Source of the DNA: Burkholderiales bacterium
GTDB lineage: Bacteria; Pseudomonadota; Gammaproteobacteria; Burkholderiales; Burkholderiaceae_E
Assembly (NCBI GenBank): GCA_017307915.1
Contig: JAFKGG010000377.1
Span: 1-44,837 of the forward strand
Length of the DNA stretch: 44,837 nt
Reading direction: 5' to 3'
Below are positions 9,694 through 17,062 of this stretch, piece by piece (the first letter of the stretch is position 1; each line of letters opens with the position of its first letter). A program made the translations under genes and the position numbers. Below the pieces are notes generated by a model. It saw only the letters and a list, made by a program, of their open reading frames with translations. It ran no database searches and was not told where the DNA came from.

Positions 9694-10365
9694 TCATCTG
9701 CCCACTTTGCCGGCCGCCGCCAGCGGCGCCGGCGCGCCGGCCGCGGCCGTCTTGGCCTGCGCCTTGTCCGGCGGCGCATCGTTCGACTTGACCATTGCGT
9801 TCAGCGCGAACTCGAACACGCGCCGGCCTTCGCGCGCGCTCGCCCCTGGGCCCGAGCCGGGCGGCGGGGCCAGACGCGTGGCCTTGATCTCGATCAGCTC
9901 GGGGCGCTCCAGCCACGGCGTGTTGTTGGCCAGGTTGCGCAGCAGCTCGGAGACGCGTTCGTTCGATTGCGCATAGCCGACCAGCGTCACCTTGCGCGCT
10001 TCCTGCCGCATCAGCTTCAGATAGATGCCTTCGGGCACGTGCCTGACCAGTTCGTCGAGCAGATGCACCGGAATCGTGCGATTGGTCTGCAGGCTCTCGA
10101 CGGCCTGCTGGCGCGCGCGCAGCGAATCGATGTCGGCGCGCAGCGACGCGATTTCCTTGATCTGCTCATCCAGCTTGGCGTTCTCGCTGCGGATGAAGCT
10201 GTTGCGGGCGCGCTGGCTCTCGATCTGCTGATCGATGATCATCGCCACCAGCAGAGCTGAACAGACGGCCAGGATGGCGACCAGCGCCAGCAGCCCGACG
10301 AAATCCTTCTTGCGCCGCTCGCGGCGCAGCTCCCGATGCGGCAGCAGGTTGATGCGGGCGATCAT
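9694..10365 (-). CDS. pilN: Type IV pilus assembly protein PilN
   Basis: This 223-residue inner-membrane protein begins MIARINLLPHRE, carrying the conserved 'INLLP' motif that docks into a groove of PilM. One transmembrane helix (about residues 22-44), a coiled coil (45-95) and a periplasmic ferredoxin-like domain ('VPEGIYLKLMRQEARKVTLV') follow. The Pro/Ala-rich tail after about residue 175 is longer than in many homologues and looks disordered. It overlaps pilM by four bases and is followed by pilO after a four-base gap. Confidence 0.95.
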   Translation of the reverse strand: MIARINLLPHRELRRERRKKDFVGLLALVAILAVCSALLVAMIIDQQIESQRARNSFIRSENAKLDEQIKEIASLRADIDSLRARQQAVESLQTNRTIPVHLLDELVRHVPEGIYLKLMRQEARKVTLVGYAQSNERVSELLRNLANNTPWLERPELIEIKATRLAPPPGSGPGASAREGRRVFEFALNAMVKSNDAPPDKAQAKTAAAGAPAPLAAAGKVGR

Positions 10366-11444
10366 TCGTCGAATCTCCGCATGGCCAGGCCGGTGGCGAT
10401 CAGCAGCGACGGCGCGTCGGCGCGCAACTGCCGCTCACGGATCGATTCAGCCACTTCCATGCCCTGGAACGGGCTGAGGATCTCGGTGGGCACCTGCGTG
10501 CGTTCGGCCACCGCATCGACCAACCCTGACACCACCGACGAGCCGCCGGCCAGGTAGATCTGATCGACGCGCGTATACGGCGTCGACGTGAAAAAGAATT
10601 GCAGCGCGCGGCTGATGTCGGTCGTGCCCTGCTCGATGAACGGCTGCAGCAGGTCGCGCTGATAGTTTTCGGGCAGATCGCCGGTGCGCTTCTTGATTTC
10701 GGCCTCTTCGGGTGTCAACCCGTAAAGCCGCACCAGATCCTGCGTCAACTGCTGGCCGCCGAAGGCCTGCTCGCGTTCGAAGATGGTCTGGCGGTTCAGC
10801 ACCACGGTCAGCGAAGTCGTGCTCTGGCCGATCGAGAACACCGCGATGATCTGGCCCTGTCCGTTGTTGGGCAGAAACTCGGTCACGTGATCGACGGCGG
10901 CGCGCAGCGCATACGGCTCGACATCCATCACGACCGGGCGCAGCCCGGCCATCTCGGCCACCGCCACGCGATCATCGACCTTCTCCTTGCGCGAGGCCGC
11001 CAGCAGCACATCGATCTCGTCGGGCGAATTGGCCGCCGGGCCCAGCAGCTGGAAATCGAGGTTGACCTCGTCGATCGAGAACGGGATATATTGGCTGGCC
11101 TCGGTCTCGACCTGCACTTCGTAGTCTTCTTCGCGCATGCCGGCCGGCAGCATGATCTTCTTGGTGATCACCGCCCCCGAGGGCAGCGCCAGCGCCGCTT
11201 CTTTTGCCCTGCTGTTGCATTTGCGCAGCGCGCGCAGCAGCGCATCGGCCACCGGCTCGGCTTTTTCGATGTTGCCGTCGACGATTGCGCCGCGTTCGAT
11301 CGATTCGATCGCATAGCGCTCCAGACGCATCGGCGTGCGCTGGCCCTTCGTCAGCTCGACGACCTTGACGCTGGACGCGCTCAGATCGATGCCGACCAAG
11401 GGGGGAGCAGCTCGGCGAAAGAGACTCGGGAAACTGACCGCCAC
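10362..11444 (-). CDS. pilM: Type IV pilus cytoplasmic actin-like ATPase PilM
   Basis: The 360-residue FtsA/actin-like protein binds the PilN tail on the cytoplasmic face. Motifs are the N-terminal phosphate-1 loop 'VGIDLSASSVKVVEL', the SHS2-region segment 'ALALPSGAVITKKIMLPAGM', phosphate-2 'IIAVFSIGQSTTSLTV' and the adenosine motif 'IYLAGGSSVVSGLVDAVAER'. Translation starts at a GTG (11444) preceded by a GAGGCG-type ribosome site. It is the first gene of the pil operon and is read away from mrcA across a 362-base spacer. Confidence 0.96.
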   Translation of the reverse strand: MAVSFPSLFRRAAPPLVGIDLSASSVKVVELTKGQRTPMRLERYAIESIERGAIVDGNIEKAEPVADALLRALRKCNSRAKEAALALPSGAVITKKIMLPAGMREEDYEVQVETEASQYIPFSIDEVNLDFQLLGPAANSPDEIDVLLAASRKEKVDDRVAVAEMAGLRPVVMDVEPYALRAAVDHVTEFLPNNGQGQIIAVFSIGQSTTSLTVVLNRQTIFEREQAFGGQQLTQDLVRLYGLTPEEAEIKKRTGDLPENYQRDLLQPFIEQGTTDISRALQFFFTSTPYTRVDQIYLAGGSSVVSGLVDAVAERTQVPTEILSPFQGMEVAESIRERQLRADAPSLLIATGLAMRRFDE

Positions 11445-11806
11445 GAGACGCCTCGAAGGTTAAAAAACCCTTAAAATTTAAGGATTTAGAGCAACTTTAG
11501 ATAATTTGCTTGAGATGCTAGCAACAAGCTCGATTTAATGTAAAGCGTTTTGTGGAAAAGTTCGCAGCCACGCGACTCCTTTTGTCGCATGGCATCGACC
11601 ATCCAGCCGGCGAGCTGAAGGGCAGCACCATGAACGGTTGATCGCGGCCGCCAGCCGGCGGTGCGGCGGGTGCAAGCCGCGGCGCACCGGCCGATAGCCC
11701 GCCGGCGCCCGAGCGATACCCGCGATCGGACCGTGCCGCGGCGGGGCCGGCGGGTCGAACCGTATAGAATCCGGGCACAGCAGCGACGCGGTCACCGGCG
11801 TCGCCG
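11445..11806. promoter_or_regulatory. Divergent pilM/mrcA regulatory spacer
   Basis: This 362-base stretch has no convincing gene. The half next to pilM (about 11458-11560) is strikingly AT-rich for this genome. It contains a 15-bp palindrome at 11469-11483 (CCTTAAA-A-TTTAAGG), 25 bases upstream of the pilM start. On the minus strand that palindrome is followed by TTTTTT, so it could be an operator or a weak attenuator. On the minus strand TTGTTG and TATCTA, 18 bases apart, are a possible promoter for pil. Near mrcA, TATAGAAT at 11763-11770 is a possible -10. The middle is GC-rich and shows nothing clear. Confidence 0.5.
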
Positions 11807-14152
11807 ATGCGCATGAGTCGAACCCAAGCCCGCAGCCGCAAAGCCAAACCACCATCGAACCGCTTCCGCCTGGTCCTGACGCTGGCGGCGATTCCGGTGG
11901 CTGCCTTGCTGTCTGGGCTGCTGTTGATCACGCTGGCACTGGTGCTGGCCAACGACCGGCTGCCGCCGCTCGATGCGCTGATCGATTACCGCCCACGCAT
12001 CGCCCTGCGCGTCTATACCGCCGACGACAAGCTGATCGGTGAATTCGGCGAGGAACGGCGCACCTTCGTGCGCATCGAAGACGTTCCCGACGTCATGAAG
12101 CAGGCGGTGCTGGCCGCCGAAGACACGCGCTTTTTCGACCATATCGGCATCGACCTGAAGGGCGCTCTGCGCGCCTTCGTCGCCAACCTGCTGGCCGGCG
12201 GCACCGAACAGGGCGCCAGCACGATCACCATGCAGCTCGCGCGCGAGTTCTTCCTGTCGCCCGAGCGCACCTATACGCGCAAGATTTCCGAGATCCTGCT
12301 GGCGCTGCGAATCGAAGAAAGCCTGAGCAAGGAACAGATCTTCGAGCTGTATCTGAACCAGATCTATCTAGGCAAGCGCGCCTACGGTTTCGCCGCCGCA
12401 TCGCAAACCTACTTCGGCAAGCCGCTGGCCTCGCTGACGGTGGCCGAGGCGGCGGTGCTGGCCGGCCTGCCGAAGGCGCCGTCGCGCTTCAACCCGATGG
12501 TCAACCCCAAGCGCGCCGTCGAGCGGCAGCGCTACATCCTGCGGCGCATGCACGAGGCCGGCTTTCTCACCGACGACGGCCTGCAGGCCGCGCTCGACCA
12601 GAAGCTGAACTTCGTTCCGCCGCGCGCCGACTACCCGGTACACGCCCCCTACGTCGCCGAACTGGCGCGGCAGTTGGCCTTCGACCTGTATCGAGAAGAG
12701 ATCTATTCAGCGGGACTGAAGGTCTACACGACGATTCGCAGCGACGATCAGCAAGCCGCCAACGCCGCGCTGGAACAGGGCATTCTCGATTACGACCGGC
12801 GCCACGGCTTTCGCGGGCCCGAGCGCATTCTCGACCTGCCGGCCGATCGCACGGCCGCCGAAGAGGCCGTCGATGCGGCGATCGGCGACGGCGACGACAT
12901 CGGCCGCTTCGAAGCCGCCGTGGTGCTGTCGGCCGCGCCGGGCCGCGTAGTGGTCACGCGCGGGCGCGACGCCACTTACGAGATCGGCGCCGAGGGCCTG
13001 AAGTTCGTCGCCAACGCCCTGAGCGAGCGCGCCCCGGCCGCCCAGAAGCTGCGCCGCGGCGCGCTGGTGCGCATCGTGCGCAACGCCAAGGGCCAATACG
13101 AAGTCGGCCAGTTGCCCGAGGTGCAGGCCGCGCTGGTATCGATGAACACGTATGACGGCGCGGTGCGTGCGCTGGTCGGCGGCTTCGATTTCGAGCGCAA
13201 CAAGTTCAACCGCGTCACGCAGGCGTGGCGCCAGCCGGGTTCCAGCTTCAAGCCGTTCATCTATTCGGCGGCGCTGGAAAAAGGCTTCATGACCACCACC
13301 ATCATCAACGACGCGCCGGTGCTGATCGACCCGGCGCGCACCGGTGGCCAGTTGTGGGATCCGAAGAACTACGACGGCAAGTTCGAGGGTCCGATGCGCA
13401 TGCGTACGGCGCTGGCCAAGTCCAAGAACATGGTGTCGGTGCGCATCCTCGATTCGATCGGCACGCAGTATGCGCAGGATTACATCACGCGCTTCGGCTT
13501 CGACGCCGAACGCCACCCGGCGTTCCTGACGATGGCGCTGGGCGCGGGCTCGGTCACGCCGTGGCAAATGGCCGCCGCGATCTCGGTGTTCGCCAACGGC
13601 GGCTACCGGATCGAGCCCTACATCATCGACCGCATCACCGACAACAACGGCCGCGTGCTGGCGCGCGCCCGGCCCGGGCTGGCCGGCACCGAATCACTGC
13701 GCGCCATCGACCGCCGCAACGCGTTCCTGATGGACAGCATGCTGCGCGAAGTGGCGCGCTCGGGCACCGCCGCGCGCGCGCAGGGCACGCTCAAGCGCAG
13801 CGACCTGGCCGGCAAGACCGGCACCACCAACGATTCGTACGATGCCTGGTTCGCCGGTTACCAGCCCAAGATCGCCGCCGTCGCCTGGGTCGGCTACGAC
13901 CAGCCGCGCAAGCTGGGCGACCGCGAAACCGGCGGCGGCCTGGCGCTGCCGATCTGGATCAACTACATGAGCCGCGCGCTGCGCGGCGTGCCCGAGCAGC
14001 CGCTGGAAGTGCCGCCCGGCGTGGTGCAGGTGGGCAGCGACTATTACTACGCCGAGACCCGGCCCGGCCAGGGCGTGGCCTCGCTGGGCGTTTCCGAAGA
14101 CGGCGTGGCCGCCGGCTCGGATGCGGACATGATCCGCGATCAGGTGTTCTGA
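11807..14152 (+). CDS. mrcA: Penicillin-binding protein 1A (bifunctional murein polymerase)
   Basis: The 781-residue class A PBP polymerises and cross-links peptidoglycan. A short basic cytoplasmic tail and one transmembrane helix (about residues 24-48) precede the GT51 glycosyltransferase domain with catalytic Glu in 'AAEDTRFFDHIGID' (Glu105) and 'GASTITMQLAREFF'. An OB-like insert follows, then the transpeptidase domain with SxxK at Ser479/Lys482 ('PGSSFKP'), SxN as SKN at 539-541, and KTGT from Lys670. All catalytic motifs are present. The ATG at 11807 has another in-frame ATG two codons later; neither has a clear ribosome site. Location opposite pilM is the classical ponA/pil arrangement of proteobacteria. 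Confidence 0.97.
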   Translation: MRMSRTQARSRKAKPPSNRFRLVLTLAAIPVAALLSGLLLITLALVLANDRLPPLDALIDYRPRIALRVYTADDKLIGEFGEERRTFVRIEDVPDVMKQAVLAAEDTRFFDHIGIDLKGALRAFVANLLAGGTEQGASTITMQLAREFFLSPERTYTRKISEILLALRIEESLSKEQIFELYLNQIYLGKRAYGFAAASQTYFGKPLASLTVAEAAVLAGLPKAPSRFNPMVNPKRAVERQRYILRRMHEAGFLTDDGLQAALDQKLNFVPPRADYPVHAPYVAELARQLAFDLYREEIYSAGLKVYTTIRSDDQQAANAALEQGILDYDRRHGFRGPERILDLPADRTAAEEAVDAAIGDGDDIGRFEAAVVLSAAPGRVVVTRGRDATYEIGAEGLKFVANALSERAPAAQKLRRGALVRIVRNAKGQYEVGQLPEVQAALVSMNTYDGAVRALVGGFDFERNKFNRVTQAWRQPGSSFKPFIYSAALEKGFMTTTIINDAPVLIDPARTGGQLWDPKNYDGKFEGPMRMRTALAKSKNMVSVRILDSIGTQYAQDYITRFGFDAERHPAFLTMALGAGSVTPWQMAAAISVFANGGYRIEPYIIDRITDNNGRVLARARPGLAGTESLRAIDRRNAFLMDSMLREVARSGTAARAQGTLKRSDLAGKTGTTNDSYDAWFAGYQPKIAAVAWVGYDQPRKLGDRETGGGLALPIWINYMSRALRGVPEQPLEVPPGVVQVGSDYYYAETRPGQGVASLGVSEDGVAAGSDADMIRDQVF

Positions 14153-14165
14153 GATCGGGCCGGCT

Positions 14166-14200
14166 GGCGGCTAGCGACTGGCCGTCCGCAACTAGCCGCC
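14166..14200. terminator. Inverted repeat between convergent mrcA and cyaY
   Basis: A perfect 9-bp inverted repeat (GGCGGCTAG at 14166-14174, CTAGCCGCC at 14192-14200) with a 17-nt loop lies between the mrcA stop and the cyaY stop, with its right arm inside the end of cyaY. There is no T-run. The convergent position suggests a shared transcript-end structure. Confidence 0.45.
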
Positions 14201-14518
14201 CGCAGGCCCCAGCACAACCGCTTCACCCGATTGCTGCGAGACGCAGCGCGACAGGCAGTGCCACATGTCCTCGCCGCTGCGCGTGTCGACCCAGCGTTCG
14301 CCGTCGCGGCGGAAATGAAAACCGCCGGCGCGCGCGGCGATCCACAGCTCGCGCATCGGCGCCTGGCCATTGACGATGATGCGCGTGCCGTCGTCGAATT
14401 CGAGCTGCAGCACCTGGCCGCTGCGGTCGATCTCGGCCTGCGCGCCGCAGGCATCGACCGCATCCTCGATGGCATCGAGAGTATGGTCGACGAGCTCCAG
14501 GAACTGCTGTTCGGTCAT
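14192..14518 (-). CDS. cyaY: Iron-sulfur cluster assembly regulator CyaY (frataxin)
   Basis: The 108-residue frataxin homologue binds iron on an acidic first helix and modulates IscS activity. Visible are the acidic helix 'LVDHTLDAIEDAVDAC', the beta-sheet block 'VLQLEFDDGTRIIVNGQAPM' with the conserved 'INxQ'-like turn, and 'ELWIAARAGGFHFR'. The start at 14518 gives the family length; the frame stays open upstream only by shadowing lptM. It is divergent from lptM/lysA, a standard betaproteobacterial arrangement. Confidence 0.93.
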   Translation of the reverse strand: MTEQQFLELVDHTLDAIEDAVDACGAQAEIDRSGQVLQLEFDDGTRIIVNGQAPMRELWIAARAGGFHFRRDGERWVDTRSGEDMWHCLSRCVSQQSGEAVVLGPAGG

Positions 14519-14548
14519 GCTAGACTGGCCTCGCTCAAGGAATCGGTT

Positions 14549-14788
14549 GTGGCGTGCCCTCATTCTAAAGTTCCCCGCATCGCCGTGATCGCGGCGCTGG
14601 CAGCGGCTGCCGTGCTGGCCGGCTGCGGGCAGCGCGGGCCCTTGTATCTGCCCGATTCGCAGCCGAAGAAAAAAATGGCGATTACGGTGTCCCGGACGAT
14701 CGCGTTCCGGGCTATCGCGCCCCGGACGATCGATATGGCGCCGACGATCCAGGCGCGCCAAACCCCTTCGCCGCATATGCGCGGCTGA
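14549..14788 (+). CDS. lptM: Small lipoprotein LptM (YifL/LppL family), tail possibly frame-shifted
   Basis: The 79-residue lipoprotein starts at a GTG (14549), with a signal peptide and lipobox LAGC (Cys26) followed at once by GQRGPLYLP, the hallmark of LptM. In enterobacteria LptM helps oxidative maturation of the LPS translocon LptD. It lies just upstream of lysA, as in many proteobacteria. The tail after a run of seven A residues (14669-14675) turns basic and hydrophobic (ITVSRTIAFRAI), unlike the usual hydrophilic Pro/Asp-rich tail. The neighbouring frame after that run encodes such a tail (VPDDRVPGYRAPDDR), so a length change in the A-run, real or from sequencing, is possible. The start codon is also uncertain. 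Confidence 0.8.
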   Translation: MACPHSKVPRIAVIAALAAAAVLAGCGQRGPLYLPDSQPKKKMAITVSRTIAFRAIAPRTIDMAPTIQARQTPSPHMRG

Positions 14789-14828
14789 GCCGCCCCTGGC
14801 CGCCCCACTTTTCGTTTTCCACCAAGAC

Positions 14829-16211
14829 ATGGACGCGTTCACCTACCGCCACGGCGAGCTGCTGGCCGAAGAACTGGCACTGACCGACATCGCCGAGCGC
14901 TTCGGCACGCCCACCTACGTCTATTCGCGCAGCGCCATCGTCGAGGCCTTCAGCGAATTCCAGCGCGCCGCCGCCGGCCGCAAGGTGCTGGTCTGCTATG
15001 CGCTGAAAGCCAACTCCAATCTGGCCGTCATCGACCTGCTGGCACGCCAGGGCGCCGGCTTCGACATCGTCTCGGCCGGCGAATTGCAGCGCGTGCTGGC
15101 CGCCGGCGGCGATCCCGGCAAGACGGTGTTCTCGGGCGTGGGCAAGAGCGAAGCCGAAATGCGCATGGCGCTGCAAGCGGGCGTGCGCTGCTTCAACGTC
15201 GAATCCGAAAGCGAGCTGCACCACCTGAACCGGGTCGCGGCATCGCTGGGCAAGCGCGCACCGGTGTCGCTGCGCGTGAACCCCGACGTCGATGCCGGCA
15301 CGCACCCGTACATCTCCACCGGCCTGCGCGAAAACAAGTTCGGCATCGCGCACGAGGCCGCGCTGGCCGCCTATCGCACGGCCGCCGCGCTGCCCAATCT
15401 GCAAGTGGTCGGCATCGACTGCCACATCGGCTCGCAGATCACCGACACCGCGCCGTTCCTGGCCGCGCTCGACAAAGTGCTCGAACTGGTCGATACGCTG
15501 CACGCCGAAGGCATCGAGCTGCATCACCTCGACCTGGGCGGCGGCCTGGGCATTCGCTACAGCGACGAGACCCCACCATCACGCGCCGCGCTGCTGGCCG
15601 CAGTGTTCGAGCGCTTGCAGCGGCATCCGCGCGGCCAGCAATACGAGCTGCTGTTCGAGTTCGGCCGCTCGATCGTCGGCAACGCCGGCGTGCTGCTCAC
15701 GCGCGTCGAGTATCTGAAGGAAAACGGCGGCCGGCATTTCGCCGTGATCGACGCGGCGATGAACGATCTGATGCGGCCGGCGCTGTATGAGGCTTGGCAT
15801 GAGGTGCTGCCGGTGCGGCAGCCAAATGCAGGTGCTAGTGCTGGTGTTGACAGTGGCAGCACCCGCGCCGGCGGGCACGGCAGCCAGGGCAGCGCATCCC
15901 CGACCGCTCCGACAACCAGCAGCGCGAGCGCCGCCGCGAACACCGCGCAGCCGATCGAAGCCGTCTACGACATCGTCGGCCCAGTCTGCGAATCCGGCGA
16001 CTGGCTGGCGCGCGGCCGCACGCTGGCGCTGGCCGAAGGCGATCTGCTCGCCATCGGCTCGGCCGGCGCCTACGGCATGGCGATGAGCTCGAACTACAAC
16101 ACGCGGCCGCGTGCCGCCGAAGTCATCGTCGACGGCGCGCAGGCGCATCTGGTGCGCGAGCGCGAGTCGATCGAGTCGCTGTTTGCGCTGGAGCGGCCGC
16201 TGCCGCGATAG
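14829..16211 (+). CDS. lysA: Diaminopimelate decarboxylase with a low-complexity insert
   Basis: The 460-residue PLP enzyme of the alanine-racemase fold converts meso-diaminopimelate to L-lysine. The PLP lysine is Lys60 in 'VCYALKANSN'; the phosphate-binding glycines lie in 'HHLDLGGGLGIRYSDE', and the C-terminal active-site segment reads 'DIVGPVCESGDWLARGR'. Residues about 332-375 form a Gly/Ser/Ala/Thr-rich insert between 'EVLPVRQ' and 'IEAVYDIVGP', where most LysA proteins have only a short loop. That adds roughly 35-40 residues to the usual 415-420. The first part of the insert uses more T-ending codons than its surroundings. The last 89 bases overlap the antisense TetR gene. Confidence 0.95.
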   Translation: MDAFTYRHGELLAEELALTDIAERFGTPTYVYSRSAIVEAFSEFQRAAAGRKVLVCYALKANSNLAVIDLLARQGAGFDIVSAGELQRVLAAGGDPGKTVFSGVGKSEAEMRMALQAGVRCFNVESESELHHLNRVAASLGKRAPVSLRVNPDVDAGTHPYISTGLRENKFGIAHEAALAAYRTAAALPNLQVVGIDCHIGSQITDTAPFLAALDKVLELVDTLHAEGIELHHLDLGGGLGIRYSDETPPSRAALLAAVFERLQRHPRGQQYELLFEFGRSIVGNAGVLLTRVEYLKENGGRHFAVIDAAMNDLMRPALYEAWHEVLPVRQPNAGASAGVDSGSTRAGGHGSQGSASPTAPTTSSASAAANTAQPIEAVYDIVGPVCESGDWLARGRTLALAEGDLLAIGSAGAYGMAMSSNYNTRPRAAEVIVDGAQAHLVRERESIESLFALERPLPR

Positions 16212-16986
16212 TTGCGGCGCTCAGCCACCCCTCGAACCCATCGAGCAGCAACGCCAGCCCAGCGCGCAGCGTTGCCTCGGTATCGATCTCGGTGAACGGC
16301 CCGACCAGGAAACGCGCCCCGGTGCAGCTCTCCACCCCGGGCCGGCCCACGTAATTGCGAATGAAGTCGCGATGCAGCACCGGCGTCTGCCGGTGCGCGT
16401 CGGCGCTGCTCACGCCGACCAGGAACAGCATCAGCAGGTGATAGGCCATCGCCGCTTGTGCCGCCGTGAAGCCACCCTGTTCGAGAATGCGGCCGATGCG
16501 GTCGAAGAAAGCCAGGCCCCAGTCGGTTTCGCCCGCCGCCACCTTCTGGAACAGCCGGCTGCGGTTGTGCGTGGCCACGTATGAGGCCACGCCTTTCCAA
16601 CGCAGCATCATCTTGCTGCTGATCAGTGCCACCGCCTCCAGGTCGCGGCGCCAGTCGCCGCTGGGCTGCGGCAGCGCCTCGACGCGCTCGCGATAGGCGA
16701 TGTTGACGATCGTGCTGATCAGTTCGTCGCGGCTGCCGACGTAGTAGTGCACCAGACCCGGCGTAATGCCCAGCTCGCGCGCCAGCCGCACCATCGACAG
16801 CTCGTCGATCGATTCCCGCTGCGCCAGCCGCACCGCGCAGTCGATCACCGCGGCGCGCGACAGTTCCGCCGAGCCGTCGGCATTGCGCGGTCGCCGGCCC
16901 GCGCGGCGCGGCGCGGCGGGGGCAGACGATATCGGAGGAGAAGCGTCGTCGAATCGGGCCATGGCCCAAGGATAGCTCGCCGTCAT
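16123..16986 (-). CDS. TetR/AcrR-family repressor of the adjacent aryl-CoA operon
   Basis: The 287-residue regulator has a disordered N-terminal 40 residues ending in 'RRAGRRPRN', then a TetR DNA-binding domain with helix-turn-helix 'LARELGITPGLVHYYVGSRD' (about residues 68-87), and a helical ligand-binding domain from about 95 to 235. It is divergent from the hydrolase gene across a 76-base spacer that holds two matching palindromes, so local repression with an aromatic acid or CoA ester as inducer is the simplest inference. The last 29 residues (Ala/Arg-rich) are encoded opposite the 3' end of lysA; this tail is not part of the TetR fold. The start could instead be the ATG at 16962; neither has a strong ribosome site. 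Confidence 0.88.
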   Translation of the reverse strand: MTASYPWAMARFDDASPPISSAPAAPRRAGRRPRNADGSAELSRAAVIDCAVRLAQRESIDELSMVRLARELGITPGLVHYYVGSRDELISTIVNIAYRERVEALPQPSGDWRRDLEAVALISSKMMLRWKGVASYVATHNRSRLFQKVAAGETDWGLAFFDRIGRILEQGGFTAAQAAMAYHLLMLFLVGVSSADAHRQTPVLHRDFIRNYVGRPGVESCTGARFLVGPFTEIDTEATLRAGLALLLDGFEGWLSAATIAAAAAPAQTATRSTRARAPDAPARRRR

Positions 16987-16995
16987 TCACTTTTT

Positions 16996-17047
16996 ATTTG
17001 ACACCATCTCAATTAACCTCCAGAATTTATTTGAGACCGCATCAAAT
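16996..17047. promoter_or_regulatory. Tandem operator sites for the TetR regulator
   Basis: Two copies of the same dyad lie in the divergent spacer: ATTTGA-N7-TCAATT at 16996-17014 (one mismatch) and ATTTGA-N7-TCAAAT at 17029-17047 (perfect). They are 33 bp apart, close to three helical turns, so dimers would bind on one face. Flanking bases are also repeated (TTTA before, TTAAC after). The first site covers the -35 of the rightward promoter; the second lies between its -10 and the start codon. Confidence 0.8.
16998..17026 (+). promoter_or_regulatory. Sigma70-type promoter of the aryl-CoA operon
   Basis: A consensus -35 TTGACA (16998-17003) is followed after 17 bases by CAGAAT (17021-17026, four of six matches to TATAAT). 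The start site would fall near 17033, inside the second operator. A ribosome site AAGGA at 17052-17056 sits six bases before the hydrolase ATG at 17063. The geometry fits repression by steric block. Confidence 0.65.
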
Positions 17048-17062
17048 TAACAAGGACGATCG

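Noticed and set aside
11469-11483. Palindrome plus T6 before pilM as a true intrinsic terminator
   Set aside because: The real stem would be only about five mostly A-T pairs, too weak; it is kept only as a possible regulatory element.
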